Positions 31,948 through 44,470 of a stretch of DNA of 64,000 nucleotides are shown one piece after another. The first letter of the stretch is position 1. Each line of letters starts with the position of its first letter. The notes beneath the pieces were generated by a model. That model had not been told where the DNA came from, made no database searches, and saw only the letters and a program-made list of their open reading frames with translations. A program made the translations under genes and the position numbers. The stretch covers positions 62,001 through 126,000 of the forward strand of contig JAUZTG010000036.1 in assembly GCA_030734395.1 (NCBI GenBank). Direction: 5' to 3'. Source of the stretch: Sarocladium kiliense (Eukaryota > Ascomycota > Sordariomycetes > Hypocreales > Sarocladiaceae).

Positions 31948-33635
31948 CACGTTGATCCAGCATCTATCAATTCAATTCGTTGCTCCCCAGCCTGATTCTT
32001 TTCCTTTCTGCCGAGCAATCAAACATTGTCGCGGCCCTGCAAACTGGACAGGTGACCCCCACACCGCACAGGTGCCTGCCAGTGCCTGTTCTCAGTTCAT
32101 CCAGGTGCTCTTTTCAACCGAAACCCTTCGCTCCTTCCCTTCGGTTCGCCCTCGCATCCCAGGCCAAGCTTGTACCTTTTTGTCCGTTTGTCTCTGGCTC
32201 TCCCACAGAGGTTCACGCTCCTCTTTCCTTTTTTTCTCTACTTCTTCTCTTCCTGCATCTTCGCCTGCGTTATACAGACACATGAGGTACCTCGAGTACA
32301 GTACTACTGCTGCACGACATCCCACCACTCGACCCTCGATCCCTGCCTCCCGTCCCTCCATTTACCACAGGCAAAGCCTTTCCTTCTTCCAACAACTACA
32401 GACTCACTTCTCTCATCTCACAAACATCACCCAACGAATCAGCAGTTAAAGCCACCATTGACGTACAAACAAACTCAATCAGAAGAGGACTACCATTCTT
32501 CCATATCGATCGGTTCAACTACACCGCCACAAAGCTTCCCTCCTGGTTCCATACCGGTACCTCTTAGCGCTGCTGCCCACTCTTCCACCCCTCGCTCCGC
32601 TTTCGGGGGCCCGGTCGTCTCTCGTCAGTCTATCGCTCCATCACGACACCACCCTGTGACTCCTCCACATACGCTGGAGCGCGTACATACACGCCCCCCC
32701 TTGCCGACAATCATTTCACCACTTTATCGTGTCAGTCCTGGCGTTCACCCATAAGACTACCTCTCCGCCTGCTCCACGAGCCAAGTCTTACTCACCTGCC
32801 TCCTCGCAAAGCAATCCTTCTCCTACCGAGACCAGAAAGACAACTTCAACTCTCTCTTATCCAAGCGACTGAACCTTGTCCATACTATCCCCGTTACGCC
32901 TTTGCACTTACACAAGTCCGCTCAGCAACAACCTGAACCTCCGAATTCCGCCGCCAGGCAGTGCCTCCCGAAGCGCCCGTCAGGTCCCACCCTCCGGCTC
33001 AACTCTACAAAGATAGATATCAGCGCTTTCGTCATCTTCAACGAGGAACAACAGCCGCCTTCTTATTCTTCAACCTTCTCTTACTTCCTTCTTGAATTCC
33101 AGGCACACGGGACAATCTCTCTCTTCACACCACAACAATAGGACCCTGCCGATCCATCGTCCCCTCCTCACACAACCATCCCACCTTTCCGCAAGAAGAG
33201 TCCAAACTAGCCTTATCGCTCTCCTGCCTGCCTTTATTTACAGCGCTTCTCGCGTGTACTGCAAGGCCACGCCCTGGACTTATCGCCACCATAAATCTGC
33301 AACCACGCACTTTGGGCGCCAAAGACACATCTAACAACAAGGCTTCCCCAGACCTGCATCTGCCGGGGCACTTTTGCTGTTCTGCCGATCACTACCAACC
33401 ACGACTAAGTTGCCTGTCTGCAACGCAACTCTGGGCTCGTGCTATCTGAGCCGTCTATTCACCAACATAGGGTGGTTTCCTCCCCCTTCTCTCATCTATC
33501 GAGGACACCCATCGAACTCAGCTCTCTGATAGAGCTCTTCCATTCGACATTTAGATCAACAACGCATCGTTGATCTTGACAGCCCTCGACCTATCTTGGA
33601 GGCCGACTATATACAAGCGCTTCGTTACCTACGCC
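31948..33635 (+). promoter_or_regulatory. Long AUG-depleted leader of the Ecl1-type gene
   Basis: The plus strand is strongly depleted in G and rich in C, T and A. Reading line by line I find a single ATG in almost 1.7 kb, at 32282, and none from 32285 to 33635. Long untranslated leaders under selection against upstream start codons look like this. That it is transcribed as one leader is inference; introns within it are possible. Confidence 0.5.
32282..32449 (+). other. 55-codon upstream open reading frame
   Basis: This is the only ATG-initiated frame in the leader region before the Ecl1-type gene. It encodes 55 residues beginning MRYLEYSTTAARHPTTRPS and ending at TAA. It lies about 1.2 kb before the main start. 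It may be a uORF, or may lie upstream of the true transcription start. Confidence 0.35.
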
Positions 33636-34572
33636 ATGCCTCACCAACGCCGCCGTTCAGGCAACACCTCCATGACTGATGTCCGCCGGAGCGTCACTGC
33701 GTCAGATCCCTCAAAACCACGTCGCCCAGGTCTCTCTAGGAAGCACACCCCGCAAAAGCTTGGACGCAGTCACCGTGAGCGAGAAAGGGACTGGACTGAC
33801 TCGTGGGATGAGGAACGGGAGAGTTTCCCCCAGTACTGGTAAGCCTCGAGAGCTGACTTTGTCTGATCTCCATCACGTCTTCCGAGTCTGTGCTAACTGT
33901 GTCTTCAGCATGACATGCGAGAAGCAATTCATGCAATACGACGAGAAGCACCTTTACTGCTCCGAATCGTAAGTTTCTCCACCCCTACCTGCTTAAATCT
34001 CTCCCTGCCGATCAGTATGCTGATCGTCCTCTCTTCCCAACAGGTGCCGAAGGATCGACCAAAACACTTCCAGCTCCAATGTCACATTGTCCAACAACTA
34101 CAGCACCTTCCACTCCGCTGCCCCTTATCAATCGTCCCCCGAACCGCGCGATATCATCCCCCGCGCGGCACCGTCGCGGCCTAGCTCCCTGTACATGCAC
34201 AATAACACCAGTCCGCCAGAGAGTCCGTCAACTGCCTACGCTCAAACCTCCTCCGCCGCGCTCTCGGCTCTCCGCTCACTGACCCTCGGCGGGGCGCGTC
34301 CACCAAGCCCTTCTGCCAGCCCGACTGCGAGTGGTGGCATGGGCATCTGGCCTTTCACTCGCAGCGCAGCAACAAGCCCTAGTACTTCATATACACGACC
34401 TACCGCCGGGTTCTTTTCATCAACGTATGATACCGCGGCATACCATAATGGCAGTGCCTATGGATACGGTTATGGGTACGGCGATGAGGGCAGGCCGTTG
34501 CCATCGAGACACGCTGGTGGCTATGGCCGGCCGAAGAGCATCGAGCTGGTGACACCAACTTTGGGACAGTGA
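33636..34572 (+). CDS. Ecl1-type (life-span regulatory factor family) four-cysteine protein
   Basis: Three exons (33636-33838, 33909-33968, 34044-34572) give 263 residues. The introns are 33839-33908 (GTAAGC to CTTCAG) and 33969-34043 (GTAAGT to CAACAG). Splicing creates the zinc-binding-type motif C68-x2-C71-x13-C85-x3-C89, read as QYCMTCEKQFMQYDEKHLYC followed by SESC. This matches the CxxC...YCSxxC pattern of fission yeast Ecl1 and the life-span regulatory factor family. A basic N-terminus (MPHQRRRSG, then RPGLSRKHTPQKLGRSHRER) precedes it. The rest is Ser/Pro/Tyr-rich and disordered. Family members extend chronological life span and respond to starvation in yeast; the role here is inferred. 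All three exons are needed to build the cysteine module. Confidence 0.82.
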
Positions 34573-36283
34573 CGACTCTTCTGACCGCTCGAGTCTCACT
34601 CACCTTGCCTGCCTCGGGAATATGGTGGGCAGACGTCACGCACGCAGATGACCCCGAAGGGCCGGTGCGTCAGCAGACACCAACCGCACCCCCAACCATC
34701 CCAAGAACAGAACGGACGGAGACAGACCTCAGCTACAGAGTGCAGCTCCAGTACCAAGGTTGACGCATTACCAATAGCCACCGCACCTGAGCCAGCGAGT
34801 CAGACCTTGCTGGAAAGAGCATGGCCTCCGAGGGCATGACAGCTCAGTCTCTCATGAGTGTGGGGGTTAGCCTGCCCCTGGGTGGCTAGGCATTGGGGAC
34901 ACTTTGCGGGGGCGGTGCACCACCAAAACGCGGGGTGCCTCCCTGGAAATAACCCCCGCGCCGGCAACGCCCGCTGGAATGAGAGGGCATCGCCCTTGCC
35001 CCCATTCTCTTATCATTTTTCTCTCTCTACTCCGTTACCTTTCTGCATATTTTCTTGTATTGCCTGGAACAACATCCCTTGTCATGATATAAGCATCTTA
35101 GGCGCCTTTGCATTTCATCACATCATCATAAAAGTCAGGGGGAGTTATTCATCTAGCATCATGTCATCAAGAGGGACGGGGATCATCATCATGTCACGAT
35201 ATCATACAAGAACTATGCGTTCAAGATGCTCCGAAATGGAGACAGCTATACAATACCAATGAATCACTAGTATGAAACTTCGAGTTTGTTGGGGAGTCGT
35301 GTGTACGCGTGGATGCCCTCGGCATGCTCGGTTCATTTGTGCCACTGCAGGAAGTGCGGAGATGGGCACAAATCCACATGTGGTACCTGGCGATGTTCTC
35401 GTACCAGCTCCCAATTCAGTCCACCCAGTATTACTCTGCTTCTAGCCATTATCACAGCCATGCTCGGTCACTCCGTCAGACGAGGTACCAACCGGTTCAG
35501 CGACCCAGCAAGATTTCGGGGTTCCAGATCAAGCTCCGGATACACAAAGTGGGTTTCAATTGGCCTGGACCCGTTCAATCGGGGATCAGAGTCCGCTCGC
35601 GTATCCTCAGCTGCAATCTACGCACCCTGGCTGGGGGCTATGGGTGTTGGCATGACTACGCTCTTCTGATCGTGTGACCTTCGTAGCCGAGCTTTCTGCA
35701 TAAAACCATGGTGCTCAATTAGAGTGTTATCGTGCCACCTTTGACAGCTTCTTTCACAGGGTGTGCGGGCGATTACGTCTCAACAACCGAGATGTGTTGG
35801 GATGGAGGGCTGCTCCTTTCCTACTTTGAGCATATCTTTTGCCCATATTTAGTTTTAGCACATGGAATGAACGTCTTCATGTTCCTCGGAGAGACAAATC
35901 TTGTCGATGCTAACTTCACTGTAGACAGGCTTCCGTGCAAGGAAGCCAGATTCGCAGTTTTTGCATGAGAATTACACATCAACCAGCACCTGGTTCGGTA
36001 GCTTCTATTCACTTCAACGTGTCCCTATCCGCTGCCCAACTCTCATTTCTGACTGTCCTCTTTCCCCTTTTCCTCTAATCTTCATCACATCAGAGAAGAG
36101 AGAGATTTAAGTTTGTAGTTTTATACAAAGGTCACAAGACGCAACAAGTGTCCCGCCATAAGCCCCTCCTCCCAAAATTTTCCATGCCAATGCGCGCATA
36201 AAAAATAAAGAAAAACTCTCCTGTATTGGAGTAGATTTCGAAAATAAAGCGTCCTGTAGCCGTTGGTCCATTGTTGACCTCCT
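34573..36283. other. Tail-to-tail intergenic region Ecl1-type gene / DRS2
   Basis: About 1.7 kb contain no supported gene. Short frames on both strands were inspected and not recognised. Confidence 0.45.
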
Positions 36284-39200
36284 TCACCAGCCGGGTTGCG
36301 CAGGCGCCCTTGAACTTTGCATCTCTCCGTAGCGTCCTCTGTTCTTCGTGGTATCGTAAGCCTGCAGCACCCTGGTCTGACTCTCGTCTGCTTGAGAGAA
36401 GGCGTAACCGCGCTGCTTGCGCATGCGCTGGACTTGGCGGACCTTGCGAATCGCCTTTTGGAATTGTTCCATCCTGTTTGATTACACATGTTAGTGGGAA
36501 GTTCATGAGGGAATTGTATTGGCTAAGGGACACGAACCTTGGTCTGTAATCTTGAATGTTGTACTTCTGGATCTCCTGAATGTGATGGTAGGCTTGAGGC
36601 CGATACATCCGCTTCGCATACTTCCATGCGAAGTCGCGGGTCAGACACAGCACCGCCAGGACGAACGTTTGCAGCCAGAACACCGGGCTCGTATAGAGTC
36701 GGGGGATCACACCACGGTACTCGGTAGCGAAGTCCACCATGGGCGCAACGGTACCAAACGCAGCGATAAAACCCCACCAGATGGCCATACTGCCAGGAAT
36801 AGCGATAACATCATACTTGGTCCAGTTGTTGGTGATGAGGGCAGCTTTGCCGAGCACTGTGAGGAGAACAGCGCCGTACATAGCTGTACCCCAAACCCAG
36901 TGACCAGCGGTCATGCCATCAGCTTGGATAAGGTCTGGTACCCAGAAGAGCACACCGAAGACGTAGATGACGGCTGAGTGGTAGACCGCGTTTGCAATCC
37001 ATTGTGCGAATACCTTGAGACGGAAGACGGTGTTTTGCTGGCCGATACCGTAGAGCTGAGGATACCGGTCGAGGAGTCGCGCTGAGATGAATTGGTCGAG
37101 AATACCGAGGGCGAGAGGCGGGAGGAAGGTGAAGAAGACGTTGTAGAACGAAAGCGTCCATGACTCGTAAATGACCTGTCCAGAAAAGACGTTTTGGAAG
37201 GTGTACTAAACACGTAATTAGTCAGAATGTTATAGCAGAGCGAGGTCTTGCAATCACTTACCCAGAACTGTGTCATATATAGCGCAACGTTCTTGTAGAA
37301 GGAGAATAGCACCGTCTTGCTCACACGCTGGTAGCTCCATGCGCCATGCACCAACAGCAGCTTCCTCAGATACCTGAACTGTGCGATGGCCACATCGGCA
37401 CTACGCGCCGCTTGCAGACCCTCGACACCGCTGATACCAATACCAATGTGTGCGGCCTGAATCATAGAAACATCGTTTGCTCCATCGCCAATAGCGAGGA
37501 GAACAGACTGCTTCTGATACTTCTTGACAAGCTTGACAACCATGGCTTTTTGCAGGGGTGACACACGGCAGCAGATGACTGCCTTGCACATGACAGCGAG
37601 GTCCAAGAACATCTTCTCGAGGTCCTTTTCGAGCGCAAAGGTCAATGACTTTCCGTCAATGATGAGAGCCAGTGATTCGTAGTCGATAGCACCTTCGCTC
37701 TGTGTCTTGATGGCATCGATCTTCTTCTGAATATTGTCCCGTGTGTCTGTTGCATTTTCCTCGTTGACAATGAGCAGCATCATGTCCTCACTAAGGAGCT
37801 TGCAACTCATACCGATGTTGATAGCTGTCTCTTGACGATCTCCTGTCAGAACCCAGACCTTGATGTTCGCTTGTTGCAGAGTATGAATAGTCTCCGGAAC
37901 ACCGTCCTGCAAGCGATCCTCAATAGCAGTCGCTCCGAGGAGGAAGAAATCGTGCTCAATAATTTCGGCGGCCTTGTCAAGTTCTTCTGCACGGTTGCCG
38001 CCAACGGTAGTGCCAGCGGTTTCGAAAATCTGAAGCCACTCCTGGAATTCTTGCTCCGGGATCTCACGCATCGCAAGACAAAGCGTTCGAAGACCTTCGG
38101 AAGCGTACTCTTCAAGATGACGTAATGTTGCTTCCACGTGAGGGTTCTGATCGTTCAGACGCTCGAGGATGACAGTGTCGGCACCCTTTGTGTAACAGCG
38201 GATCTTGCCATCAGGGCAACGGAAGATGGTCGACATACGTTTTCGTGTCGAGTTGAATTCGCAGACTGCCAAAAGCTCGTACTCCTCCTCTTGCCCATTG
38301 GGCATCTCGATGAGGACTGACTTGGGCTTACGGGCAGTGAACTTGTATCCGAATTGCAGCACACCCTCAACCAAGGCGCCCTCATCTGGAGAGGCAGCTT
38401 GGTACTTGATCTTGCCCTTCTCATCCACCTCTGGAATGACGGTGTGGCATGTCGCCAACATAGCCAAGAAGTGGTGTATAGCGGTAGCAGTTGCGTGTCC
38501 CTCGGCCAAGTTCGACCTCAGAGTTTTGAACTCGTGAATACCATCCTCAACGCCATCTTGAACAGTTGCGCGACGGTCCTCAGGAACATCATCTGCGTAC
38601 TGAATGCCAGCAATTGAGCACTGCTTGAACTCCATCATGTTGCAGGTCAGCGTGCCAGTCTTGTCGGAGAAGACATACTCGACCATGCCAAGCTCTTCAA
38701 CCAAACTCGATGTTCGGCACGTTGCTGGGGTGTCGGTCTTGTCGTAATACATGTCGAGATCGTCGTTGATGAGAATACCGTGCCAATACTTGACAATTTC
38801 CACTGTGACGAAGAGAGAGATGGGAACCAAAGCAGAGAATAAGACAAAGTAAGTGACCATATCCCTCGCAATCGTCCTGAACACTGCTCCTGCGCTGTCT
38901 AGGCGATCCAAGTGCAAATAAGTAAGGGAGTCGGCGTTGATGCTCCGCATTACCAGGTCTCCAACCGTACAGATGACACTCAGAATCAGCAGCATGACCA
39001 CAAGAGCCACGACTAGCCAGTTGAGCTGTCGCTCGACCTTGGTGCGCTTGATAGGAGCAGCAGTGGCGTTCCGCATCAGCTTCGTCTCGTGACCGGTGAA
39101 GACAACAACACCGTAAATCCAGGGCGTGTTTCTCAAGGTAGCTCCACGGAGAAGTAGCTGCTCAGGGTTGAGGGCCAGCTCCTTCTCACCACCTCCAGCT

Positions 39201-40495
39201 TGCATCGTCAATGTCGCTTCGTAGGTATACAGGCTGCTGTTGGGCTGCTCGGATTTGATACGCCCACCAAGCCGGCTCAGCTCGCTAGGGGACACCATTG
39301 TGGAAGTCTCGGGCAATGCCTGCTTGATCTTCAAGTTCGTCTCGCCATCCAGATTCGCTGTCTCGATATAACAGAGACCCTCGGGTTCGGAACTCGCCAG
39401 AAGCACCAGATCCGTAGGGAAGGGCTCCTCTGACTGGACCTTCACGACATCTCCAACCGCAACGTTAATCCAACTTGTTTCGGCGAAACTTGATCCTCGG
39501 AGGACCTGCGCTTTGGAAGTGTTCAACGCTGTATCTGCTTGTCGTCGCCTGTAATCTTCTACCAGTTCCTTAATTGCTGAGATCAGCAGTACTACCATCA
39601 ATGGAGCAATGGTTGTGTACTGATTCGTTGGTGACAGACCAGGGATCTGCTGCAAAGCTGCTGTGAACAGGAAGAAGACGTTGGCAACCTTTGAGAACTG
39701 CTCGAGCAGGAACTTGGGCAGGAAAGTCGCAACGTTGTACTTGGTCGTCGAGACGTGGTTGTCGACGTACTTATTCGCAGCGTTCGCCGGCGGGTTGTTG
39801 AGGTGGATGATTCTGGGTCCGAGAGTGGAGGGATCGACCTTGTTCCTCCCGAAGCCAAACTTGAAGTTGCCCATATCAAACTTCTTCTTCTGCTGAGGCG
39901 CTTGTGGCTGTCCGGCAGCTCCAGGCGCCGTGGACCCAGGCTCTGTCAGCGGGAGGTCCATCTCGGAGTATCCCTGGCCCATGCCCAATCTGTTCTTGAC
40001 CCTGCCGAGAAAGCCGCCGCCGAGTCCCAGAACGCTATTCCGGTTGCGCGCATTGGCTCTCGCGGAAGCACCATTGTCACCGCTCATGGCACCTCCGTAC
40101 TGGTAGTGTGAATCACCGTCGGTGGGTCCGTCATCGAAGTCGTCCGCGTAACGCTGATAGTTGCCCAGGTCGGATGTTTGGCTATACTGTCTATCCCTGT
40201 CGAAATACGGCGTCGTCTTCGCAGGACCGCCTGGTTGTGAAGGTCCTGGAGAGCTGTAATTTGCGCCACCGTGGGAGCTGCCGCCACCGACGAAGTCATC
40301 GTAGGATACTGAGGGTCGGCTTGGGTCTTGATCGAGGTCGTGGTCGTAGCTTCGCATGAGGTCGTCGTCGTTCAATGTCGAGCGCTGGCCTCCGCTGTAG
40401 TAGGGCTGCTCATTCTCGATGTCGAGTAACAGGTCATCGCGATTATTGCTGGCGTATCCCCCCTGATGGGGACCGCCGGGTGGCCTTCCAGCCAT
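36284..40495 (-). CDS. DRS2: P4-ATPase, phospholipid flippase Drs2
   Basis: This aminophospholipid-translocating ATPase of the trans-Golgi and endosomes flips phosphatidylserine and phosphatidylethanolamine to the cytosolic leaflet with a Cdc50-type subunit. Three exons (40495-37262, 37205-36538, 36473-36284) give 1363 residues. The last intron joins NIQDYRPR to MEQFQKAIRKVRQVQRM, the conserved regulatory tail. Visible motifs are the actuator loop LDGETN (about residue 381), VPISLFV in M4 (about 556), SDKTGTLT with phosphorylated D611, the nucleotide-binding KGAD stretch, and GDGAND (1003-1008). The N-terminal ~230 residues are Gly/Asp-rich and disordered, including GPRIIHLNNP, the P4 entry motif. 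About ten membrane segments are present. Length fits the family. Confidence 0.96.
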
Positions 40496-41472
40496 GCCTC
40501 ACGGGCCAAGTCAGACGGGATGGCCGGTCCAGCAACAGCCGCGCATGCGGGATGACGTTTCTGTTCGTTTTGCAGGCGGATCTTCGGGAGAGGCAGGAGC
40601 TTGTGCGACAATAAAGCAAGTCTCTATGCTTGTGGAATGGGAGATGATGACAGCAGTTGGTCGCAATGTCAGTAGTCGATGATATTTTCGTGTCGAGTTC
40701 GATCGTCGTAGTCGTCGTAAGTGTGGTGAGATGGGATGGGGACGAGAATGGGGGAGGACACGGCGCGCACTGCACTGCCTCGCTTTGGCGCCAGAACCTT
40801 GCTTGGGGGGTTGGCGTGAGGCAGAGCTGCGTGTGCCTGTGCTGCTTCGAGAGGCTGGCCGCCAATTGGGAACAAGCCTGAAAGGAAGACTGCCAAGCCG
40901 TTGACAGAAGAGGTCTGTGCCGGCAATCGTCACTTTGACAAGGGGGAAAAAAGATGAGAAGAAAGGTTAGCTATAGGCAGGCGACAAGGAAATCGGCGTC
41001 GCAATGGACAGCTAGCAGTGCAAAAAAGGAGAGACACGCCAGCTGCTGGGTTGTCGTGTCTCTAGCGTCGATGGTGTCTCGACGACGGGCGGGAATGTCG
41101 CTGTGGAGGAAGGGTGGCTGGTACGAGGACTGTGCTGATCTGGCTGGCTAGTAGTACTAGTACCTGGCAGGTCAGTGCCGGCCCGCCTGTTTCAACGGCG
41201 CAATAGCTGCAGTAGTGCCCCTGATGAACAACGTGTGGACCCCAAGCGCTGCTATTTCCAGCTGCGAGACCCCACTAACCCGGGCACCAGCCACACAGTG
41301 ACGTTCACACTCCTCGAATTAGGGGACCTGTCTGCCTGAGAGCTCCATTAAAATGTGTCTTCACGACTCAGGCAGGCCGCCATGATAGACTACAGGACCA
41401 CACTGATCTTTACGCAAGTAGTTCGCTCAATCCTCTGGCATCGCTGCGCAATCTCGTACTTCTCTCGCCACT
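40496..41472. promoter_or_regulatory. Upstream region of DRS2
   Basis: These 977 bases lie between the DRS2 start and the stop of the upstream hydrolase gene. They hold the DRS2 promoter and leader and the hydrolase 3' end. No coding signal was seen. Confidence 0.45.
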
Positions 41473-42522
41473 CTACAGACTCGGCTTCAGCTTCTTCTCC
41501 AGCACCTCCCCAAGCCACTCGCCAACGTACTTGTTCACCTCGTCAGCTGCCTGCCACAACGCCCAGTGCGATGCCTTCACTTCCCTTCTCGTCAGCTTCC
41601 CCTCCGCCACCACCGCGTCCATTCCCATCGACATGATAGGCGGCAGAGCAATATCATGCGTCGCCCCGATAAACAGCACCGGCATGTTCAGCTTCCCCAC
41701 CCCAGGTCCCCTCTCCTCTAGAAGCCTCTTCTCGTCCTCGTAGTTGATCTTGCGCACGCGGTACCAGTTCATGGGTCCTCGTAGCTGTGGTGCCTCGTGC
41801 TTCATATATTCGTCCACGTAGTGGTCCAGTTCCTCATCGCTCATGACAGGTGACTTGGTCATACCCTCCAGCTTCTTGAAGTCCATGCCACCGGTCGTGA
41901 AGTCGTTGGCACGCTCTCCGTTGTGATTTTTGCCCCCCGTGATGGCAATAAGAGCCTGTCGAATCTTCTCTGGCCCTTGAACATTCTGCTCGACATCTGG
42001 ACCCGCGAACTGCAGCTGGTAGGCGAAGTTGGGAAGTCTAGTGCGCACAATGTCCTCAAGAGACGTCCACGTTGGGTTCGGAGGAGCATAGGGCGTGCAC
42101 ACGCTGAAGACGCCCTTCACCAACTCCGGGTACCACAGCGCCACGCGGAAGACAACCTGACCGCCCCAATCGTGTCCACCAAGGATGATCTGCTGGCCCT
42201 CGCCGATAACCTGGCTAGTCAGCTCCTTGACATCGTCGGCGACACTCTTGCCTGAGTACGCCTCGAGCTCTTTGGGCGCGTCAGTGCCAGCATAGCCAAC
42301 CATGTCAGGGCAGATGACCCGGAAGCCGAGGGACATGAGAACAGGGATCTGGCAGCGCCATCCAAAAGCCATATCGGGGAAGCCGTGACAGAGGAAGACG
42401 GTGTCGATGGGTTCCTGGACATTGGGCGGGAGGCCTAGGATGTACCTGTACGTCTTGCCATTGACGTTGGCTGTCTTGTAAGAGACCCTAGGGTCGTTGG
42501 GCTTGAGCCTGCTAGTATCCAT
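41473..42522 (-). CDS. Alpha/beta-hydrolase, epoxide-hydrolase-like
   Basis: This soluble enzyme has 349 residues and no intron. The oxyanion-hole motif HGFPD lies at residues 46-50, and GGHDWGG carries the Asp nucleophile (D118), the order seen in soluble epoxide hydrolases and haloalkane dehalogenases. The charge-relay acid is likely D289 in GATHDIALP and the catalytic His lies in KASHWALWQ near residue 318. NWYR near 251-254 may supply a lid tyrosine. Epoxide hydrolysis to a diol is the family reaction; the substrate cannot be read from sequence. No signal peptide was seen. It is not part of an obvious cluster. Confidence 0.85.
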   Translation of the reverse strand: MDTSRLKPNDPRVSYKTANVNGKTYRYILGLPPNVQEPIDTVFLCHGFPDMAFGWRCQIPVLMSLGFRVICPDMVGYAGTDAPKELEAYSGKSVADDVKELTSQVIGEGQQIILGGHDWGGQVVFRVALWYPELVKGVFSVCTPYAPPNPTWTSLEDIVRTRLPNFAYQLQFAGPDVEQNVQGPEKIRQALIAITGGKNHNGERANDFTTGGMDFKKLEGMTKSPVMSDEELDHYVDEYMKHEAPQLRGPMNWYRVRKINYEDEKRLLEERGPGVGKLNMPVLFIGATHDIALPPIMSMGMDAVVAEGKLTRREVKASHWALWQAADEVNKYVGEWLGEVLEKKLKPSL

Positions 42523-43378
42523 TGCGCCTCTCCCGCGAAGTTCTACTTTCTGTGAAATGTCAGCTTGTCATCCCATGATGTAGATATTCATTGTAGGTAG
42601 CACCGTGTTTGGCTACAAACACTTACAAGAGTGTCTCGAACAGCAAACTGAGGGGCTCGTCTCATATACGCGGCGTGAAGCCTGGTCGGTTCAATTCTTC
42701 ACGACAAGAACACACTCAGAACAGTGTCTCAACAATTCTTCAGAACCAAAACTTTCAAAGGTTCGCAGTCGGAATCGGAAAACTGTCCAAAGGAAGCAAA
42801 GGTCTCGGGTGGGGTTGTCCAGGCCCTTTTAATGCACCCAGTGACGTTTGCTTTGCCCACCGAGGCCGAGGCTCGACGACCAGTGCCACAAAATGCAATG
42901 CTACCCTGATTAGCTGTTTTGGAGAACTTAGCTCTGGCTAAGGAATCCGAGGCCGCCACGAATCGATGATTAGATGAGGGTGATCAATGAGCTCTGGGTG
43001 GGTCATGTATGTCTACTAGGTTTCTGTAGGTTGGGCTTCCGAGGGGTTGGATGCATGGTATCAGGTGTTAGTGAGGGGGTTTCATGCATGTGTCGTTGGG
43101 AACCGGGCTTGAACCTTTTGATGCCCTTCCATTGTTTGAGGCGACTTTCTCACATACTATACGCTGCGAGTGCAGTCCAATAGTCATCCATGCTGAGCCA
43201 ATGTACACGCATACGAGAGACTGCATCCACAAAGGACAGCTATGGCATCGTGATTCTTGATAAACATCCTGAGGAAGCATATGCTAAGTCGTGACCAGGC
43301 CTCCTCCATCATCAATCTAACGTGGCCTCGCTCGTAATAATATCCACGGGTATCTTCGAAACTCCAGGAATGGCCAAC
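42523..43378. other. Intergenic region upstream of the hydrolase gene
   Basis: These 856 bases lie between the hydrolase start and the stop of the pinin-domain gene. No supported gene or RNA was seen. Confidence 0.45.
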
Positions 43379-44470
43379 CTAATAAATCACCATATCCTCC
43401 TCTGCGTCCACGACCTCATCTCCGGACTCATCATGATCTCCATGGGTCTCCTTGGCCGCAGGCTTTGGCGATGGTGGCCGCTTCTCTTCAAGAGATGTCT
43501 TCGCATTCCCGGCCTGTTTCGTATCTGGCACGCTCGGCTTTCCGTGAGGAGGGAAGAATAGCTTGGCACCTTGCGTAGCTTCGTCCTCTGCATCGTTTCT
43601 CCTTGGTGGCCGCCGATCCCGCACCCTTGGTGGCCCATGCTCTTCCTCATGCTGCCTCCTGCGCTCCTCGAAATCATCCTCTTCTCGTTCTATCAGCTTC
43701 TTCGCACGTTGTATTTGGTCCTCGATTATGTCATCCTGCTCGTTACTTCGCTTCGATGGTAGATAATACTGCCAGCTCTGTTAGCTTCTGAATGCAGAAA
43801 TAGATGACTTGTCGCAAAAGTCCAAACTCACCACTGCTGGGCGTGCCTTCGTCTTCAGGAAGCGCGCGCTCGCCAACATACGCTTATGGCGATTCTTCAT
43901 CTACATGGCAAGCCAGTCAGCACACCACTCTTACCATTCAGGGTTCGCAGCCAGAACTCACCACTTCCTCCTCCCAAATGATCCCATTCCGACTCCTCTC
44001 CGCTTTCAGCCTATCTCCTCGCTCCTTTCGTATCTTCTCATCCTCCTCCCTCTGCTTCTGCATCCTCTCCTGCTGCCGGCGCTCAATCTCTAACCTGCGC
44101 TTCTGCGCTGGGTTGCTTGCCGAGGACTGACTCAGCGTGTTCAACAACCCTCCAAAGAGTCTCTTGTTGCGCTTCTTCTCGTCCTGCGCCGACGGACGCT
44201 TGCGCTCCTGATCGGCAGCGGCATCGCTCGCCTGTGTGGTGGACTCGCGCCTGGGTCGCTTCGAGGCACCATCATCATCCTGGGTCGATCGCTCGGGAGA
44301 CGCTTTGCGTTTGAGATTGTCAGGCGAAGGCATGCTTGAGCCGGAGCCCTGCGGATTTTCGCCATTCTGCGGCGCATCCGTCAACGCGGATGTTCTATTG
44401 AATCTGATCAGTCAACCGTCACCTTTGTAGGTGCGCATCGCGAGGCTGCGTACTCAACTGTTGTTGCCAT
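43379..44470 (-). CDS. Pinin/SDK/MemA-domain protein
   Basis: This is a nuclear protein of the pinin family, linked in other eukaryotes to splicing and the exon-junction machinery. Four exons (44470-44454, 44394-43962, 43900-43832, 43768-43379) give 302 residues. The first exon is only 17 nt; its intron (GTACGC to CAATAG) joins MATTVE to TSALTDAPQNGE. The domain spans about residues 75-205: NKRLFGGLLNTLSQ, a long Arg/Glu/Gln coiled coil (RLEIERRQQERMQKQREEDE), SRNGIIWEEEV, and across two introns MKNRHKRMLASARFLKTKAR and PAVYYLPSKRS. The C-terminus is highly charged and disordered, with PPR and PPSPKP patches. The gene is divergent from PCC1. Confidence 0.85.

Larger units (their letters stand above)
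28349..33635. other. Long gene-poor interval, ending in the Ecl1-type gene leader
   Basis: About 5.3 kb contain no gene that I can support. Frames of 80-190 codons exist on both strands but lack family resemblance. The interval holds a (GA)15 tract, a TACGGAGTAC palindrome at 31626-31635 and, from about 31950, a G-poor region read as the leader of the downstream gene. Confidence 0.45.

Noticed and set aside
32170..32754. 194-codon plus-strand frame in the gene-poor interval
   Set aside because: It has no ATG in the relevant region, a composition set by the C/T-rich leader, and no resemblance to proteins; it fits an untranslated leader better.
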